Shown here one piece after another: positions 48,991-61,725 of a stretch of 64,000 nt of DNA. A program made the position numbers and the translations under genes. The notes beneath the pieces were generated by a model. It saw only the letters and a list, made by a program, of their open reading frames with translations. It was not told the origin of the DNA and ran no database searches. Each line of letters begins with the position of its first letter. The first letter of the stretch is position 1. The stretch is taken from contig CM052361.1 of assembly GCA_028551475.1 (NCBI GenBank), positions 21,527,491 through 21,591,490 of the forward strand, in the 5' to 3' direction. The stretch comes from Casuarina equisetifolia (Eukaryota; Streptophyta; Magnoliopsida; Fagales; Casuarinaceae).

Positions 48991-51345
48991 GGTTTCTTGC
49001 CTATGAAACTTTCTTGTGTGTTGTATGCAAAAGGCTTGTATTACTATCCATATTGTATAGGTTGTGGGCTACTTTTGACGAGTAGTGGCCAATATTAAAT
49101 GTTTTACTAAGGGCTTAGTTTGTTTTGTATGGTTTGTGGACTCTTTTTGAATAGTAATAAATTGATATTTTCTATCACCAAAATGAAAGTGTTTTAGGGT
49201 TTGTATGAAACATTATTAAATGGGAATTTTTAGAAATGAAGGGGAGTTCTCTAATTTTAATAAACAAAAAAAAAAGTAAAGCTTTTGCTTCCTTTGAGGT
49301 TTATCCTTCATAAAAGACCAAACCAATTATAAGCTCCTTTCTTGTTCTTGAATATGTGTTAGTTATGTTAAATTGTGCTTTATTGGTGTTATAAATCAAA
49401 GTGCTGAAACAACCTTAAGTTGGCTACCTAACGCCCATTTTGGTGGTTAAGTGGAATTAGAGGGTTGCTTTTGAGAATGTTTAGTTTGGATTGTGTATTG
49501 ATGGTTTATGGTGAGTTGGAGTTGTGGAGGTTAGATTGGATAATTGTAAGGCGCTTGAAGAAAGTTTTTGAATGGGAAAAATATCTTTAAAGGACTGATT
49601 GAGTGAAATGGGTGAGTATTATGTCAACTAGAAAACAAAAATAGGAAAATAATCACAGTTAATTGAAAGAATAGTGAAATCATATATCTTGAGTGGGTTT
49701 AGACTGGTTTTTACTAATTCGTATTGAATTCTCAAGATGCTTGGTTTCTTTACCTACCCTTAACATTGCATGCAATTGTTAAACAAGTTTTATAGGGAGC
49801 ATATCAAGTCACAGGAAGTAGTAGGCCTCATAAGGACATTAGCTTCAAAATGGACCAAAATGGTTAATAGCTTTCAAAATATTGCACTTAAATCTTGACT
49901 TGGGATACCCTTTATATATGGGATGGATTTTCATGGCAACAGTAATATCTATAGAGCCATTATTTCCAAAAACTTTGGTCTTAGAGTTATTAGGTTATAA
50001 AAAAAAATTATCATATAGTTTTTAATACATACTATCATAATCAGGTTAGCATCCACATGGAAGGCTATGGGGCTTGTAGCTTTAGAATCTCTTATAGTTT
50101 GACATGTATAATAGGGATGTAGAATTTGCTTAAAAAAATAGAAGAAGTAATGTAATAGCATTTGAATTTTCCAATATATTTTACCATAGATCATTTGTTA
50201 ATTTTTTTATTCTCTCACAAATTTTGATTTTGCTTATTAATGATCAAGATTCATATTTTCATTGAAGTTTATTTAATATTGATCAATTTATGAAAAAAGA
50301 TAATGAAAGAAGTATTAATAATCTGTAAGACACTTTTACAAAAGTGCATTTCCATGAATAGATATCAAATGTATTCTTAATTTTTTGTTATTATACAGCT
50401 ACTTTAATCTAAAGAAAATGAAAAGGATTTAAATGAAATCATATAAATATGTATGACTAAATAGAATTCATTGTACTTTTACTCCTAGTGTGGCTATAAG
50501 TACTATCTATCTAATGATTTGGAAGACAATTATTGGTTATGGTATATCAAACTTAATTTATTAAGATTAGGGAGTGTATTCTACAATATGTGTTGAGCCA
50601 CAAGCATTTTTTCATAGAATTCCTTTTGATGTTTTATGTGACTTTGGATCAAACAAAATTGTAGGACCTAAGATCTTATATCCAAATGAGAAATTCTAAT
50701 TAATTCTCAAACTATGGTCTAGAGCTATGACTAAACTTAGATTATTTTTGTTTTCCCAAATTCATTCTTTGTTTTTTTCCTATGAATTTTCTATTTATGA
50801 GTGACAAATTTGTCGAGAAAATTCATTCAGATGGTTATAACCAATATGCTGAAATCCTAGGTGGGGAAGATGTTATGAGAGCTACAGTGAAGACACTAAA
50901 ATAGTCTACTCCCATTACAATTGGCTTATAAGGCATGCAAGCTGATGAACACCTAAAAGGCTATTGTGGTTGAAAGGTGGAGAAATTTTAATTATACTAT
51001 TTCCTTAATTGTACTAATTATATCAAAAATAATATTGTCATACTTATGAAATTGGACTATAATTAGTTTATTCCTTTATACTTCAAAGCTTTTATACTTA
51101 CCCTATTTTGTTTCTTCCACTCATTTTTGTAAACATTACCTAAATGTTAATTCCTTTAATAGTAACCATCTATTGCACTACTTTTCATAATCCTACTATT
51201 GATTTTAGGAACAATATTATTGCTCATCCTAAACATTTTGTAGGAAATGGTAGTATTGATATAAGAATAAATGAAGGGAAAACTATAGCATCTTATAAGG
51301 ATATATATAGTATCCATATGTTATTCTATGGATGAAGCTAAATCT
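48991..51345 (+). pseudogene. GH3 pseudogene E (intron 1 to exon 5)
   Basis: Intron 1, exon 2 (49796-50000), exon 3 with the insertion (50110-50500), exon 4 (50850-50985; a 4-base change turns the codons after the Glu-Asp stretch into stops) and a truncated exon 5 (51210-51335). Exons 6-9 are missing; an exon 1 copy follows directly. This order is repeated in pseudogene G about 10.4 kb away. Confidence 0.85.
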
Positions 51346-52350
51346 TATATGTGAAAGTGAAATTCCTAAAAGAAATCATAAATAATCTTCCTAACACATT
51401 GGACATTATTTCATGCTAAACATTAATTACACTAGTGTATTTTCTCTCAAGTTTAAGTTGAAAATGCAATCAAAATAAGGGTGGACATAGAAGGTCAGCA
51501 TTCCATTTATAGGGACCCAAATGCACCCATAGAGGCTTGTATGAAAGACCTTTCTCAAATGAGATTGAAAGAGAAGGTCAGCTAAATAATCCAGATTAAG
51601 CATCGGGCTATGAAATGCACTTACAAAGCAGACCCCCATGAAAGATCTTTGCATCGATATGTTTTTCGGTCTTTCAAACCTATTATATATTAATATGCAA
51701 GTAGCATTTTTTATGTTAAATTAGCCATTATTCATTGCCTTTTTGATTATGTGGAGTAGTTAATTCTTTCAAATGAGGCAAGTTTTGCTAAGACCAGATG
51801 TATGTACAAGACGTACAATGACATGAAATATTTATTGCATGAAACTCTATTACATGCATTGTGACAACAATTTAGATGGAAAAACTAATAGAAGAAATTA
51901 TTTTTAGACTTAGTAAAATTTTGGGACTAATTTTTTTTAATTCTAAAAGATAAATAGTAATTTTCTAATAGTAAAGTTCAAGGGCTAATTCTTTTACTTA
52001 ACATTTGTATATGGAAGTAAGACTTTTTGAACTTGTTATAAATAGTCTTCTTAATACATTGGGCATTATTTCATGCTCAACATCGACTATGATAGTTTAT
52101 TTTCTCTTAAGATCAAGCCTAAAATGCAATCAAAATAGGCAAAGATGTAAAAGGCATACATTGAACTTACAAAGACCTATGGTACCCGTAAAGGCTCATA
52201 TGAAAGACCTTCTTTCTTAAATGAGATTGCGAGAGAAGGTCACCCCAAGGATCTAGATTAAGCACTAAGTCATGAAACCCACTTATAAACTTTACCCCAT
52301 AAAAGACTTTTATATTGGTATGTTCGTCCCTTTCTCAAACTTAATGAGTG
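51346..52350 (+). pseudogene. Pair of GH3 exon 1 relics
   Basis: First exon 1 at about 51350-51670 (CATTTATAGGGACCCAAATGCACCC corresponds to YRDPNAP), then the usual upstream flank, then a second exon 1 at about 52010-52340 (open frame 52005-52220). Same pairing as at 40.1/41.3 kb and 61.7/62.4 kb. Confidence 0.8.
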
Positions 52351-54985
52351 TTTTTTATATGAGGTGAAAATGATTAGGTCTCAAATTACAAGAAAAATAT
52401 AAAGCTAAGATGTTCTAGTATGTATGAGGTTAGACATAGGTCATGAAGCCATTACTACCACCTCCCACTAACAAACCTAACCCAACATAGAAACTTCCTT
52501 TCATGCATGTGAAAGAGGAATCTTTAAAGTTTTTTTGTGAAAATTTCTTTCATACAAGAGGTTTCCTACTTGTGAAATTTTATTAAAACTTTCTTATATG
52601 TAGTCTATATAGTGAATTTTTTATGTAAAGGGTATAGTTTTGCTTTTTGTATTGTATGGGTTGTAGGCCTCTTTTATAAATAGTGGGCTAATACTAAATG
52701 TTTTGTTAAGGGCTTAGTTTATTTTGTGGCTTGTACTATATGGGTTATAGGCTTTCTTTTTTAAGAGTAGTAGGCCAATATTGTTTGTTATCAAAACAGT
52801 GTTTTGGGGTTTGCACGAAACATTACTAAATGGAAACTTTTGGGGATAAGGAGAAGGTTTAGAATTTTCATTAAAAAAAAAGGAAAAAGAAAAAAGTAAG
52901 CTTATGCTTCCTTCAAGGTTTCTCCTACTTTTTTCATGTTCTTGAAACTATATGAGTTGCATGAAATTTTGCTTTATTAATGTTCTAAAGAAAAGTGCTG
53001 AAATAACCTTGGGTTGGCTAGCTAGAGCCCATCCTAGTGGTTAAATGGAATTAAAGGGTTGCTTTTAAGAATGTTTAGGTTGGATTGTGTATTGGTAGTT
53101 TGTGGTGAGTTTGGGTTATGAGGGTTAGAACAAGTAATTGTAAGGTGATTAAAAAAAAATTAAGTGGGCAAAATATCTTTAAGGAACTAATCGATTGAAA
53201 CAAGTGAGTTTTGTGCCAATTAGAGAAAAAATAGAAAAAAATAACCACAATTAATTGATAAAGGAGCAAAAACATATATCTTGTGGTAGGTTTAGATTGG
53301 TTTTTGATAATTCATACTGAGTTCTCTAGATGGTTTATATTCATATTGAGTTCTCTAGATGCTTGGTCTATCTACCTACTCTTAATGTTGAATGGAACTA
53401 ATAAATAACTTTTCCAGAAAGCATACTGAGTTACAAGGGTAATAGGCCTCGTAAGGATGTAATGACTTCATAATGGCCTAAAATGGTTGATGACTTTCAG
53501 AAGACTATGCTTGAGTCATAGCTTAGGATAACCTTTTTATATGAGATTGATGTTGTTCATGACAATAACAATATCTATGTTGCCACTATTTCCACACAAC
53601 ATTGGTCTTAAAGCTACCAAGTTATAAGAGAAAATTTATCATATAATTTTTAATACATACTATTATAATCTTATTATATCCAAATGAAAGGCTATGGGGA
53701 TTGTAGCTCTAAAATCTCTTATAGTTTGACACCCTTAATAGGGATGCTGAATTGGCTCAAAAAATAAGAGAAGCAATAACACTCAAAGTTTTCTAATATA
53801 TTTTTCCACTGTTCATTTTCTCTCTTTTTTCCTTAAAAATTGCAACCTTGCTTACTAATGATAAGATTCATCCTTTCCATTAAAATTTTACTTGACTATT
53901 AATTAATTTATAAAAAAATAAAAAAAAAATAAATGGATCATTATTAGCGTAAATGACCCTTCAATTAAAGTGCATATTCATAAATAGATATTACATCTAT
54001 TCACAAATTTTTGTTATAATACAATTATTCTAATCTTCAAAAAAAGATTTGAATCAAATCGTAAGAATATGTACGACTAAGGGGAATTAATTATACCTTT
54101 TCTCCATGTGTAGTTGTAAGTATTATATATCTAACAATTTGGAAGGCAATTATTGGTTGTAGTATATCAAAATTAATTTCTTAAGATAAAGGATTGTATT
54201 CTATAGCATGTGATGAGCCACATGCGTTGCTCCACAAAATTCCTCTTTATTGTTATATATGACCTTGGATTAAACAAAATTGTAGGACCTAAGATCTAAT
54301 ATTCAAATAAGAAGTACCAATTAGTTCTTAAACTATGGTTTAGAGTTATGACCAAACATAGATTATTCTTTTTCTCCCATCTTAGTTCTTCATACCTTTC
54401 TTATAAATTTTATATTTTTGTAAGTGATAAGTTGTCAAGAAAATTCATTTATATGGTTTTTACAATTATGCTAAAAATCCTAGGTAGGGAAGATGCTACT
54501 AGAGTTATAGTGAAGACACTAAAATAGTTAAAAAGATGACATCTCCTATAATAGGCTTATAGGGCAAGCAACCTAATGAACACCTAAAAGGCTATTATAG
54601 CTAGAAGGTGGAGAAATTTTCCTAATACTTTTTTCCTTAATTCTACTAACTGTATCGAAAATAATATTATCATAGTCATGAAACTAGAATATAGTTTATT
54701 TATTCCTTTACACTCGAAAGCTTTATACTTACCATGTTTCATTACTTCTACTTGTTTTATAAACATAACTAAAATGTCAATTCCTTTGTTTCAGCTATCT
54801 GTTACACTACTTCTTATATTCCTATTATAAATTTTAGGAATAATGTCATTGCTTGCCCAAAGTATTTTGTAAGAATTAGTAGTATTAATAAGGGAATAAT
54901 TAAGGGGAAGACTATAGCATCTTATTAGAATATAGAAAGTCTCCATATGTCATCTTATGGACAAAGCTAAATCCTAAGTCTATAG
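52351..54985 (+). pseudogene. GH3 pseudogene E2 (intron 1 to exon 5)
   Basis: Intron 1 (to 53410), exon 2 (53413-53620; CCTCGTAAGGATG, TTGATGACTTTCAGAAGACT), exon 3 with the insertion (53745-54120), exon 4 (about 54470-54600; the CYESYSED region is frame-broken) and a truncated exon 5 (54838-54960). It runs into a segment with no GH3 match at 54985. Confidence 0.84.
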
Positions 54986-56288
54986 TAAGACACTATGATG
55001 ATCTAACAATTTTCCACCATGGTGAGAGGATATGGTGCTTTTTTTTTAAATTCATATCTTAATTTGAGGAGCCATTTTCATCAACCTTAACATCTCAACA
55101 CCAAGCTACATGCAAGGAAGATCCCATTCTTAACTTTCCTATCTAGTTTGTGTTAAGCCTATTTAGAATGTGGACATACGAAAGTAACCTAAACACTTTC
55201 ATATGGCATACGTTTGGTTGTCTTCTTGTCCAAACTTTGTATGTTGACTACTCCCTAAAACTCATTTAGGATGCATTTTTCTTTGAACATTCTTCTTGCC
55301 ATTCCCATTACGGTTATGATTTTTTGTGTAGTTATGCCATTTTGTTGAGTTGAGTAATTGTTAAGAAAATTCATTCATATGGTTTTGACAATTATGCTAA
55401 AAATCCTAGGTGGAGAAGATGCTACTAGAGTTATAGTGAAGACATTAAAATAGTTAAAAAGATGACATCTCCCACAATGGGCTTATAGGGTAAGTAACCT
55501 AATGAACACCCAAAAGGCTATTATGGCTAAAAGGTGGAGAAATTTTACTAATGCTTTTTTCCTTAATTCTACTAAATATATCGAAAATAATATTGTCATA
55601 GTCATGAAACTAGAATATAGTTTATTTATTCCTTTACACTCGAAAGCTTTATACTTACCATGTTTTATTACTTCTACTTGTTTTGTAAACATAACTAAAA
55701 TGTCAATTCCTTTGTTTCAGCTATCTATTGCACTACTTCTTCTATTCCCATTATAAATTTTAGGAATAATGTCATTGCTTGCCCAAAGTATTTTGTAAGA
55801 GTTAGTAGTATTAATAAGGGAATAATTAAAGGGAAGATTATAACATCTTATGAGGATATAGAAAGTATCCATATGTCATCTTATGGACAAAGCTAAATCC
55901 TAAGTCCATAGTAAGACATTATGATGATCTAACAATTTTCCACCATGGTGAGAGGATATGGTGCTTTTTTTTTTAATTCATATCCTAATTTGAGGAGCCA
56001 TTTTCATCAACCTTAACATCTTAACACCAAGCTACACATAAGGAAGATCCCTTTCTTAACTTTCCTATCTAGTTTGTGTTGAGCCTATTTAAAATGTGGA
56101 CATATGAAAGTAACCTAAACACTTTCATATGGCATATGCTTGGTTGTCTTCTTGTCCAAGCTTTGTATGTTGACTACTCCTTAAAACTCATTTACGATAC
56201 ATTTTTCTTTGAACATTCTTCTTGCCATTCCCATTATGGTTATGATTTTTTTTGTAGTTATGCCATTTTGCTGAGTTGAGTAATTAGT
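54437..56288 (+). repeat. 926-bp tandem duplication of exon 4-exon 5-insert
   Basis: 54437-55362 and 55363-56288 are nearly identical direct copies. Each holds exon 4, intron 4, truncated exon 5 and about 370 bp of other sequence (GTGAGAGGATATGGTGCTTTTTT ... GTTGAGTTGAG). The low divergence makes this one of the youngest changes in the array. The 370-bp part starts with text also found near 39280; the rest is not recognised. Confidence 0.88.
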
Positions 56289-58199
56289 TGTAAGTTGAAT
56301 CTTAATTCCACTATCTACTTAAAATTATTAAACTAATAGTTAGATTTTCACTTCCCTAAACAAAACAAATGATTCTAATCTACTTTCCATTTTTTTTAAT
56401 AAAAAAGAACACTAAAATTAAAGACCTTAGTCAAATTATTTAAAATTAATCACAAAAAGTCTCCTTCATGCATGTGAAAGAGGTTTCTTGAATCCTTTTT
56501 CATGAAAATTTGTTTTATTTAGGATATTTCTTACATATAGAACTTCCTTTGTTTCTTGAAACTTTCTTGCTTATGGACTATGTAGTGAATGTTTTGTGTA
56601 AAAGGCTTAGTTTTGTGGCCATTACCACTACCTTCTACTAACAAAGGCGACTCCATCAAATAAACTTTCTTTCATGCATGTAAAAGAGGTTTCTAGAAAC
56701 TTTTTCATGAATTTTATTTTTACATACAATAGGTTTTCTTACCTGTGAAACTTTCTTACATAGGGTCTATGTAGTGAAATTTTTATGTAAAAGGCTTAGT
56801 TTTGTAGCTTATATTGTATGGGATAATGTTTTGAGGTTTGTATAAAACATTACAAAATGGAAACTTTTAAGAATGAGGGTTGCTTTTGAGAATGTTCATG
56901 TTGGATTGTGTATTGGTGGTTTATGGTGAATTCGACTTATAGAGGTTTAGTGTGGGTAATTGTGGGGTGCTTGAAGAAAGTTTAAAAATGGTAAAGTATC
57001 TTTGAGGGACTAATCGTGTGAAACAAGTGATTGTAATGCCAATTAGAAAAGATTAATAGAAATAAATAATCATGCTTAATTGGAAAAGAATAAAAAACAT
57101 AAATATTGGGTTGTGCTTAGATTAGTTTTTGCTAATTTATATTGAGTCTTTTAGATCCTTGGACTATTTACCTATCCTTAATATTTGCATGCAATTGATG
57201 AAAAACTTTTATGATGAGTATACTGAGTTACAACATTATCAAGCCTAGTACAAATGCAATGGCTTCAAAATGGGCCAAAATAGTTGACGACTTTCATAAG
57301 ACTACATTTGAGCTGTGACTTGGTATACCCCTTATATATGAGATTGATGTTGTTCATGGCAACAAAAACATCTACGGTTCTACTATTTCCATACAATATT
57401 GGTATAGAAGCTACCATGTTATAAAAGAAAATTTAAAAAACTTTTATCATATAGTTTTTAATACATATTATCACAACCTTGTTAGCCTCCAAATGGAAGG
57501 CTATAAGGCTTGTAGCTTTAGAATCTCTTATAGTTTGACATTTGTGATAGGGATGTTGAATTGGCTCAAAAATAGGAAAAGTAACAACACTTGAAATTTT
57601 CTAATATATTATACTATTGTTCATTTGCTCTTTTTTTTCTTGCAAATTCTAATCTTGTTTGCTAATTATAAAGATTCATATTTTTATTGAAAGTTTATTT
57701 GATTATTAATTAATTTATAAAACATGAAAATAAAAGGATTATTAACAGTTTTTGAGACCTTCCTATAAAGTGCATATGCATGAATAGACATCAAATCCAT
57801 TCTCGAGTTTATGTTAAAATATAACTTTCCTAATCTAAAGAAAATAAAGAGGTTTTGAATGACATCATAAAAAAAGAGATTTTCCTTTGTTTTTTATATT
57901 TTGGTTTGCAATGAATAGTTTGATCTATTACTAAAAATTAGTTGCAACAAAGGTTTACTAGAAATGTATTTAGATTTTTCTATAAAGGTAATGCCTTAAA
58001 TGCACTTTGCATGGAATTATGATGCTTTGTTTTGTAGGCACAATCATTTTGGATGCTATTAAAAAGGTAGTGAGCGACAATATAGAATACCTAATGAGAA
58101 ATATCCTAGGCAAAAAACTTAGCATGCTGGGGTTTCTCATTTACAACTATAATTGTTGCCGAAGAACCCTATGTGGAGGTTTGAATGAAAATATTGCAT
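56289..58199 (+). pseudogene. GH3 pseudogene F (intron 1, exons 2-3, truncated exon 9)
   Basis: After about 160 bp of unassigned AT-rich sequence, intron 1 starts near 56450. Exon 2 is at 57213-57410 and the first half of exon 3 plus most of the insertion at 57545-57870. Sequence then jumps to the end of intron 8 and exon 9 (58038-58180, HNHFGCY region, frame broken). Exons 4-8 are missing in this orientation. Confidence 0.82.
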
Positions 58200-59110
58200 G
58201 ATTTTTTATAATGTTCTATAAGTGAGGTGCATTTATTATTAAACTAATTGATATTTCTAGTTTGTTACAAACTTCTCTAACTAGTTTAAGTTGACATAAT
58301 AAATGTGCATTTTGTGAAGTGCACTTTGTAAAATGGGGGTTGGAGTGAAAATAGATGTTATATGGCTTCAAAACTAATATGATAGCAAACAAAGGTACAT
58401 ACAACATTAGCATAATGGATAACAATCAAACATAAGCAACTAGTATGATGAAGATAAATAATAGAAGCTAAAAAGGAAAATATTTTGTCACTATTAGTGA
58501 AACTAAACATGCTACTTAATGCTTATAACAATGGAGTTGCATGCCAATTGTAGTTTTGCCACTTTTCCCACTCCAATTTGATGTCCATCCTCCACATTGA
58601 TATCTAAGATCATCAACATGTGTTCTAGCAACGAGAATTTTTTTTGCATTTCTATCTAAAGGAAGAAAAGGCTTTTTAGGATCCTTGCCAATTTTCAAAA
58701 GAATCAATGACTTGTGTATTGCTTTACGTGCTAGATCTTTTTGCAACTGTAAAAAATTTCAAAAATAAGACACTTTTAATTTTGCAATGATGCATCGTTC
58801 ATAGTAATATGTTCTTGTTGGTTGAGAACTAACATGCAATTACATCAACCATGTATTATTATAGTTTATAGCAAAAAAAGATAATAATGAAATATCTCTA
58901 ATATATGATTCATTCCAAGTTAAATGGCTTTCAAAAGCTCTTAAGAGACAAAATTGTTAATATTTCATGTCTTTACGACTTCTAACAATCCTTCTTCCTT
59001 CTATCCTTTCCTTATCCTTTGCCTTTTACTTCATCCTAGTTCATCGACAACTTTATAGCTGCTAGTGATCGATTCCTCATACATGACGATAACCATGATA
59101 TTTTCATTAA
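58200..59110 (-). pseudogene. Inverted GH3 intron 7-exon 8-intron 8 segment
   Basis: On the minus strand: intron 7 (59110-58747), acceptor TTACAG, exon 8 at 58746-58545, then intron 8 to about 58210. Exon 8 is full length (202 nt, as in the intact gene) and open: LARKAIHKSLILLK, RTHVDDLRYQCGGW. Its donor is GC instead of GT. It is the ~10.4-kb-period copy of the inverted segment at 48.1-48.7 kb, but extends further into intron 8. Confidence 0.87.
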
Positions 59111-59390
59111 GTATTATTGATATTTCTATTATATGATAAAAATAGTTGTAACAAGGGTTTATTGGAAATGTATTTAAAGTTTTCTATGGAGGTAATGCCT
59201 TAAATGCACTTTGCATTGAATTACGATACTTTTTTTTCTAGGCATAATCATTTTGGATGCTATTAAAAAGGTAGTGAGTGACAATATAGAAATATTTTAT
59301 AAGAAATATCCAAGGCAAAGACCTTAGCATGTTGGGGTTTCCCATTTGCAATTGTAATTGTTGATAAAGAACCCTATGTGGAGGTTTCTT
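59111..59390 (+). pseudogene. GH3 intron 8 end and truncated exon 9, second copy
   Basis: Acceptor TTTTTTTCTAG at about 59242 and exon 9 up to GAACCCTATGTGGAGG, then the same join to intron 1 (GAGGTTTCTTGC) as at 48990. Confidence 0.82.
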
Positions 59391-61725
59391 GCTTTTGAAA
59401 CTTTCTTGTGTGTTGTATGTAAAGGGATTTTATTGTTATCTATATTGTATGGGTTGTGGGCCACTTTTGACAAGTAGTGGCCAATATTAAATGTTTTACT
59501 AAGGGCTTAGCTTGTTTTATGGCTTGTATTGTATAGGTTTTGGACTCTTTTTGAATAATAGTAAACCACTATTTTTTGTCACAAAAACAAAAATGTGTTA
59601 GGTTTGTATGAAACATTATTAAATGAGAACATTTAGGAATGAAGGGGAGTTCTCTAACTTTAATAATAAAAAAAGTAAAGCTTCTGCTTCCTTTAAGGTT
59701 TATCCTTAAAAAAAGACCAAACCAATTATATGTTCCTTTCTTGTTCTTGAATATGTGTGAGTTTCATTAAATTGTGCTCTATTGGTGTTCAAAATCAAGG
59801 TGTTAAAACAGCCTTAGGTTGGTTGGGTAAAGCTGATTTTGGTGGTTAAGTGGAATTGGAGGGTTGCTTTTGAGAATGTTTAGTTTGGCATGTGTATTGG
59901 TGTTTTGTGGTGAGTTTGAGTTGTGGAGGTTAGAATGGATAATTGTAAGGTGCTTGAAGAAATTTTTTGAATGGGCAAAATATCTTTAAAGGACTGATTG
60001 AGTGAAACAAGTAAGTATTATGTCAACTAGAAAAGAAAAATAGGAAAACAATCATAGTTAACTAAAAAAAAAGCATAATCATATGGGTTTAGATTGGTTT
60101 CTACTAATTCATATTGAATTCTTAAAGATGCTTGGTTTCTTTACCTACCTTTAATGTTGCATGCAATTGTTAAACAACTTTTGTATGAGCATATCAAGTC
60201 GCAGGAGTAGTAGGCCTTATAAGCATGCACTAGCTTCGTAATGGACCACAATGGTTAATAGCTTTCAAAATACTACACTTGAATCTTAACTTGGGATACC
60301 CTTTATATATAGGATTGATGTTCACAACAACAACAATATCTATGGTGCCATTATTTCCAAACAACTTTGGTCCTAGAGCTATTAGGTTATAGAAAAAATT
60401 TATCATATAGTTTTTAATACATACTATCATAATCATGTTAGCATCCACATGGAAGGTTATAGGGCTTGTAGCTTTAGAATCTCTCATAGTTTGACACTCA
60501 TGATAGGGATGTAGAATTTGCTGAAAAAATAAAAGTAATAGCATTTGAATTTTCCAATATATTTTACCATTGTTGATTTGTTAATTTTTTATTCTCTCAC
60601 AAATTCTAATCTTGCTTGCTAATGATCAAGATTCATATTTTCATTAAAGTTTATTTGAATATTGATCAATTTATAGAAACTAATAATGAAAGGAGTATTT
60701 AGTAATATGTGAAACACTCTTATGAAAGTGGATATCCATAAATAGATATCAAATGTATTCTTAATTTTTGTTAATATACAATTACTTTAATCTAAATAGA
60801 ATGAAAAGTATTTGAATGAAATCATAAGAATATGTATGAGTAAGTAGAATTCATTGTACTTTTACTCTTGGTGTGGCTACAAGTACTATAAATCTAATTA
60901 TTTGGAAGAAAATTATTGGTTATGGTATATCAAACTTAATTTATTAAGATTAGGGAGTGTATTCTACAATATGTGTTGAGCCCCACGCACTTTTTCATAT
61001 AATTCCTCTTACGTTTTATGTACCTTGGATCAAACAAAATTGTAGGGCCTAAGATCTTATATCCAAATGAGAAACACTAGTTAGTTCTCAAACTATGGTC
61101 TAGAGTTATGACTAGATTTTTAGATTATTTTTGTTTTCCCTTCTTCATTTTTTTCCTATGAATTTTCCATTTATAAGTGACAAATTGTCGAGAAAATTCA
61201 TTTAAATGATTCTAACAAGTATGCTGAAATCCTAAGTGGGAAAGATGCTATGAGAGCTATAGTGAAGAGGCTAAAATAGTTGACTCCCATTGCAATTGGC
61301 TTATTACGGTTGAAAGGTAATGTAAACTAATGAACACTGAAAAGGCTATTATGGTTGAAAGGTTGAGAAATTTTCCGTATACTATTTCCTTAATTGTACT
61401 AACTATATCAAAAATAATATTGTCATACTCATGAAATTAGAATATAATTACTTTATTCCTTTATACTTCAAAACTTTATACTCACCATGTTTTTTTCTTC
61501 TATTAATTTTGTAAACATAACATGAATATTTATTACTCTAACAGTAACCATCTATTGCATTACTTTTCATAATCCCACCATTGATTTTAAAAACAATGTC
61601 ATTGCTTATCCTAAACATTTTGTAGGAAATGGTAGTATTGACATAAGAATAAATGAAGGGAAAATTATAGCACCTCATAAGGACATAGATAATGTCCGTA
61701 TGTCATCTTATAGATGAAGCTAAAT
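59391..61725 (+). pseudogene. GH3 pseudogene G (intron 1 to exon 5)
   Basis: Counterpart of pseudogene E: intron 1, exon 2 (60183-60380), exon 3 with the insertion (60500-60890), exon 4 (about 61225-61340, with a short local repeat of TTGAAAGG) and truncated exon 5 (61585-61715), followed by exon 1 copies. Stops and indels throughout. Confidence 0.84.
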
